Origin: Lachnospiraceae bacterium
Lineage (GTDB): Bacteria > Bacillota > Clostridia > Lachnospirales > Lachnospiraceae
Direction of reading: 5' to 3'
NCBI GenBank assembly: GCA_014804385.1
Contig: JAAUZW010000042.1
Span: forward strand, 1-5,058
DNA length: 5,058 bases
The notes below the pieces were generated by a model. The model was not told where the DNA came from and did not search any database. It was given only the letters and a program-made list of their open reading frames with translations. The stretch's first letter is position 1. Every line of letters begins with the position of its first letter. Both the position numbers and the translations under genes were made by a program. This document shows, piece by piece, positions 4,362 through 5,058 of this stretch.

Positions 4362-5058
4362 TTTGAAAAAAATATTCAAAAGAGATCGGTTTTACTGGGG
4401 CGTTATGATGGTAGTCATGACATTGCTGGTAATTTATTCGTTGACTAATGTATATGGCTCGTATCATAAATTATTTCACCTGGAGGATTACACGGAACGT
4501 GCGGAATACCTGAGGGAACTTTGGAATACCCATCCGGATCTGTTTGATCCGGGCAGAGCCTGTATGGATGAAATCCCGTATGTATCTTTGGAACCTATGG
4601 TGTTGATGACCGTGATAACGGCATTCATTGCGCAGGCAGTCAGGCTGCTGGTACAGGAGACCCAAAACCGTACAGAGGTACTGCGTATATTTCCGATAAA
4701 GTCACGAAATATCCTGACCTGCCATTACCTGAGCGGACTGCTTATGGTAGGGATTCCTCTGCTTGCGCAAGCGGCGATCATCTGGCTGAATATACTGTAT
4801 GTGGAAAAGAACACAGATTTTATTTTTTCTAATAAAGAGCAGCTTTGGCTCTATGTCGGGAAGGCCGTGATCATTTTTATGCTGTATTATTCTCTGCTGA
4901 TCGTCTGCAGAAAGGTGACAAACCACGTTCCGGGAACCATTTTTACCTTTATCGTAGTGAAAGTGGCAATGGAGGTACTTGCCGGTTATTGTTTAGGCAT
5001 TTATGAGAATCTGGCAGACGATAACCTCTTCCATTGGGCGTTTTGGGCAATCGAAACG
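4354..5058 (+). CDS. ABC transporter membrane protein, 5' part (runs off the window)
   Basis: From ATG 4354 the frame stays open to the last base, giving 235 codons without a stop; the gene is cut by the window end. Residues 15-34 are the first membrane segment, after a basic start (KKIFKRDR). Residues 36-80 form a hydrophilic, acidic extracytoplasmic loop. Further hydrophobic spans lie near 81-100, 126-149, 166-185 and 194-216. The cytoplasmic stretch QETQNRTEVLRIFPIKSRNILTCHYLSGL (101-129) resembles the coupling segment of ABC-2/YtrC-type exporters, where a T..FL..FPVKR....HYLSG-like pattern meets the ATPase. The family call rests on that pattern, the position behind a YtrB-like ATPase and the membrane profile, so the broad role is likely and the exact subfamily is not settled. 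A second permease downstream would be usual but cannot be seen. Confidence 0.85.
   Translation, partial: MGDLKKIFKRDRFYWGVMMVVMTLLVIYSLTNVYGSYHKLFHLEDYTERAEYLRELWNTHPDLFDPGRACMDEIPYVSLEPMVLMTVITAFIAQAVRLLVQETQNRTEVLRIFPIKSRNILTCHYLSGLLMVGIPLLAQAAIIWLNILYVEKNTDFIFSNKEQLWLYVGKAVIIFMLYYSLLIVCRKVTNHVPGTIFTFIVVKVAMEVLAGYCLGIYENLADDNLFHWAFWAIET

Noticed and set aside
1..5058. CRISPR array, tRNA, rRNA or insertion sequence
   Set aside because: No regular repeat-spacer pattern, no cloverleaf-like or rRNA-like stretch, and no transposase or terminal inverted repeats with target duplication were seen. The 9-base repeats are too short and contiguous for CRISPR.

Overview
The window looks like a low-GC Firmicute, most likely a gut-type Clostridia (Lachnospiraceae-like). 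This rests on strong GGGAGG/AGGAGG ribosome binding sites, TTG and GTG starts backed by good Shine-Dalgarno matches, a consensus-like TTGACA-17-TACAAT promoter, and a GntR/YtrA-type regulator leading an ABC transporter operon. It is inference from style and gene families; no species can be named from the sequence alone.

Left module (about 1-2874, all readable genes on the + strand, AT-rich). Bases 1-182 hold a long imperfect hairpin, a possible start of a leftward gene running off the left edge, and a duplicated 12-base promoter-like repeat. Two broken genes follow. The first is a P-loop nucleotide-kinase-like gene (183-393) that keeps its head and tail but has lost its middle and changed frame. 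The second is a GNAT acetyltransferase (450-711) that has lost two internal pieces. Then come four intact genes in tight tandem: a pyridoxamine-phosphate-oxidase-like flavin-binding protein of the NimA type (714-1196) and three unrelated GNAT acetyltransferases (1258-1794, 1800-2306, 2332-2874). The set looks like an accessory cluster of small-molecule-modifying enzymes; no substrate can be read from the sequence.

Right module (about 2903-5058, clearly higher GC). A strong sigma-A-type promoter leads into a leader carrying three tandem copies of a 9-base repeat and a 10-base palindrome. These precede a TTG-started GntR/YtrA regulator (3021-3392), an ABC ATPase (3432-4361) and the first 235 codons of an ABC membrane protein (4354 onward, cut by the window end). 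The last two genes overlap by 8 bases and are probably translationally coupled. By family analogy, the regulator represses its own operon and the transporter exports or responds to a compound acting on the cell envelope.

Nothing here forms a clearly new biological system. The most interesting points are the two side-by-side genes that kept their ends but lost their middles, and the 9-base-periodic repeat between the promoter and the regulator gene.
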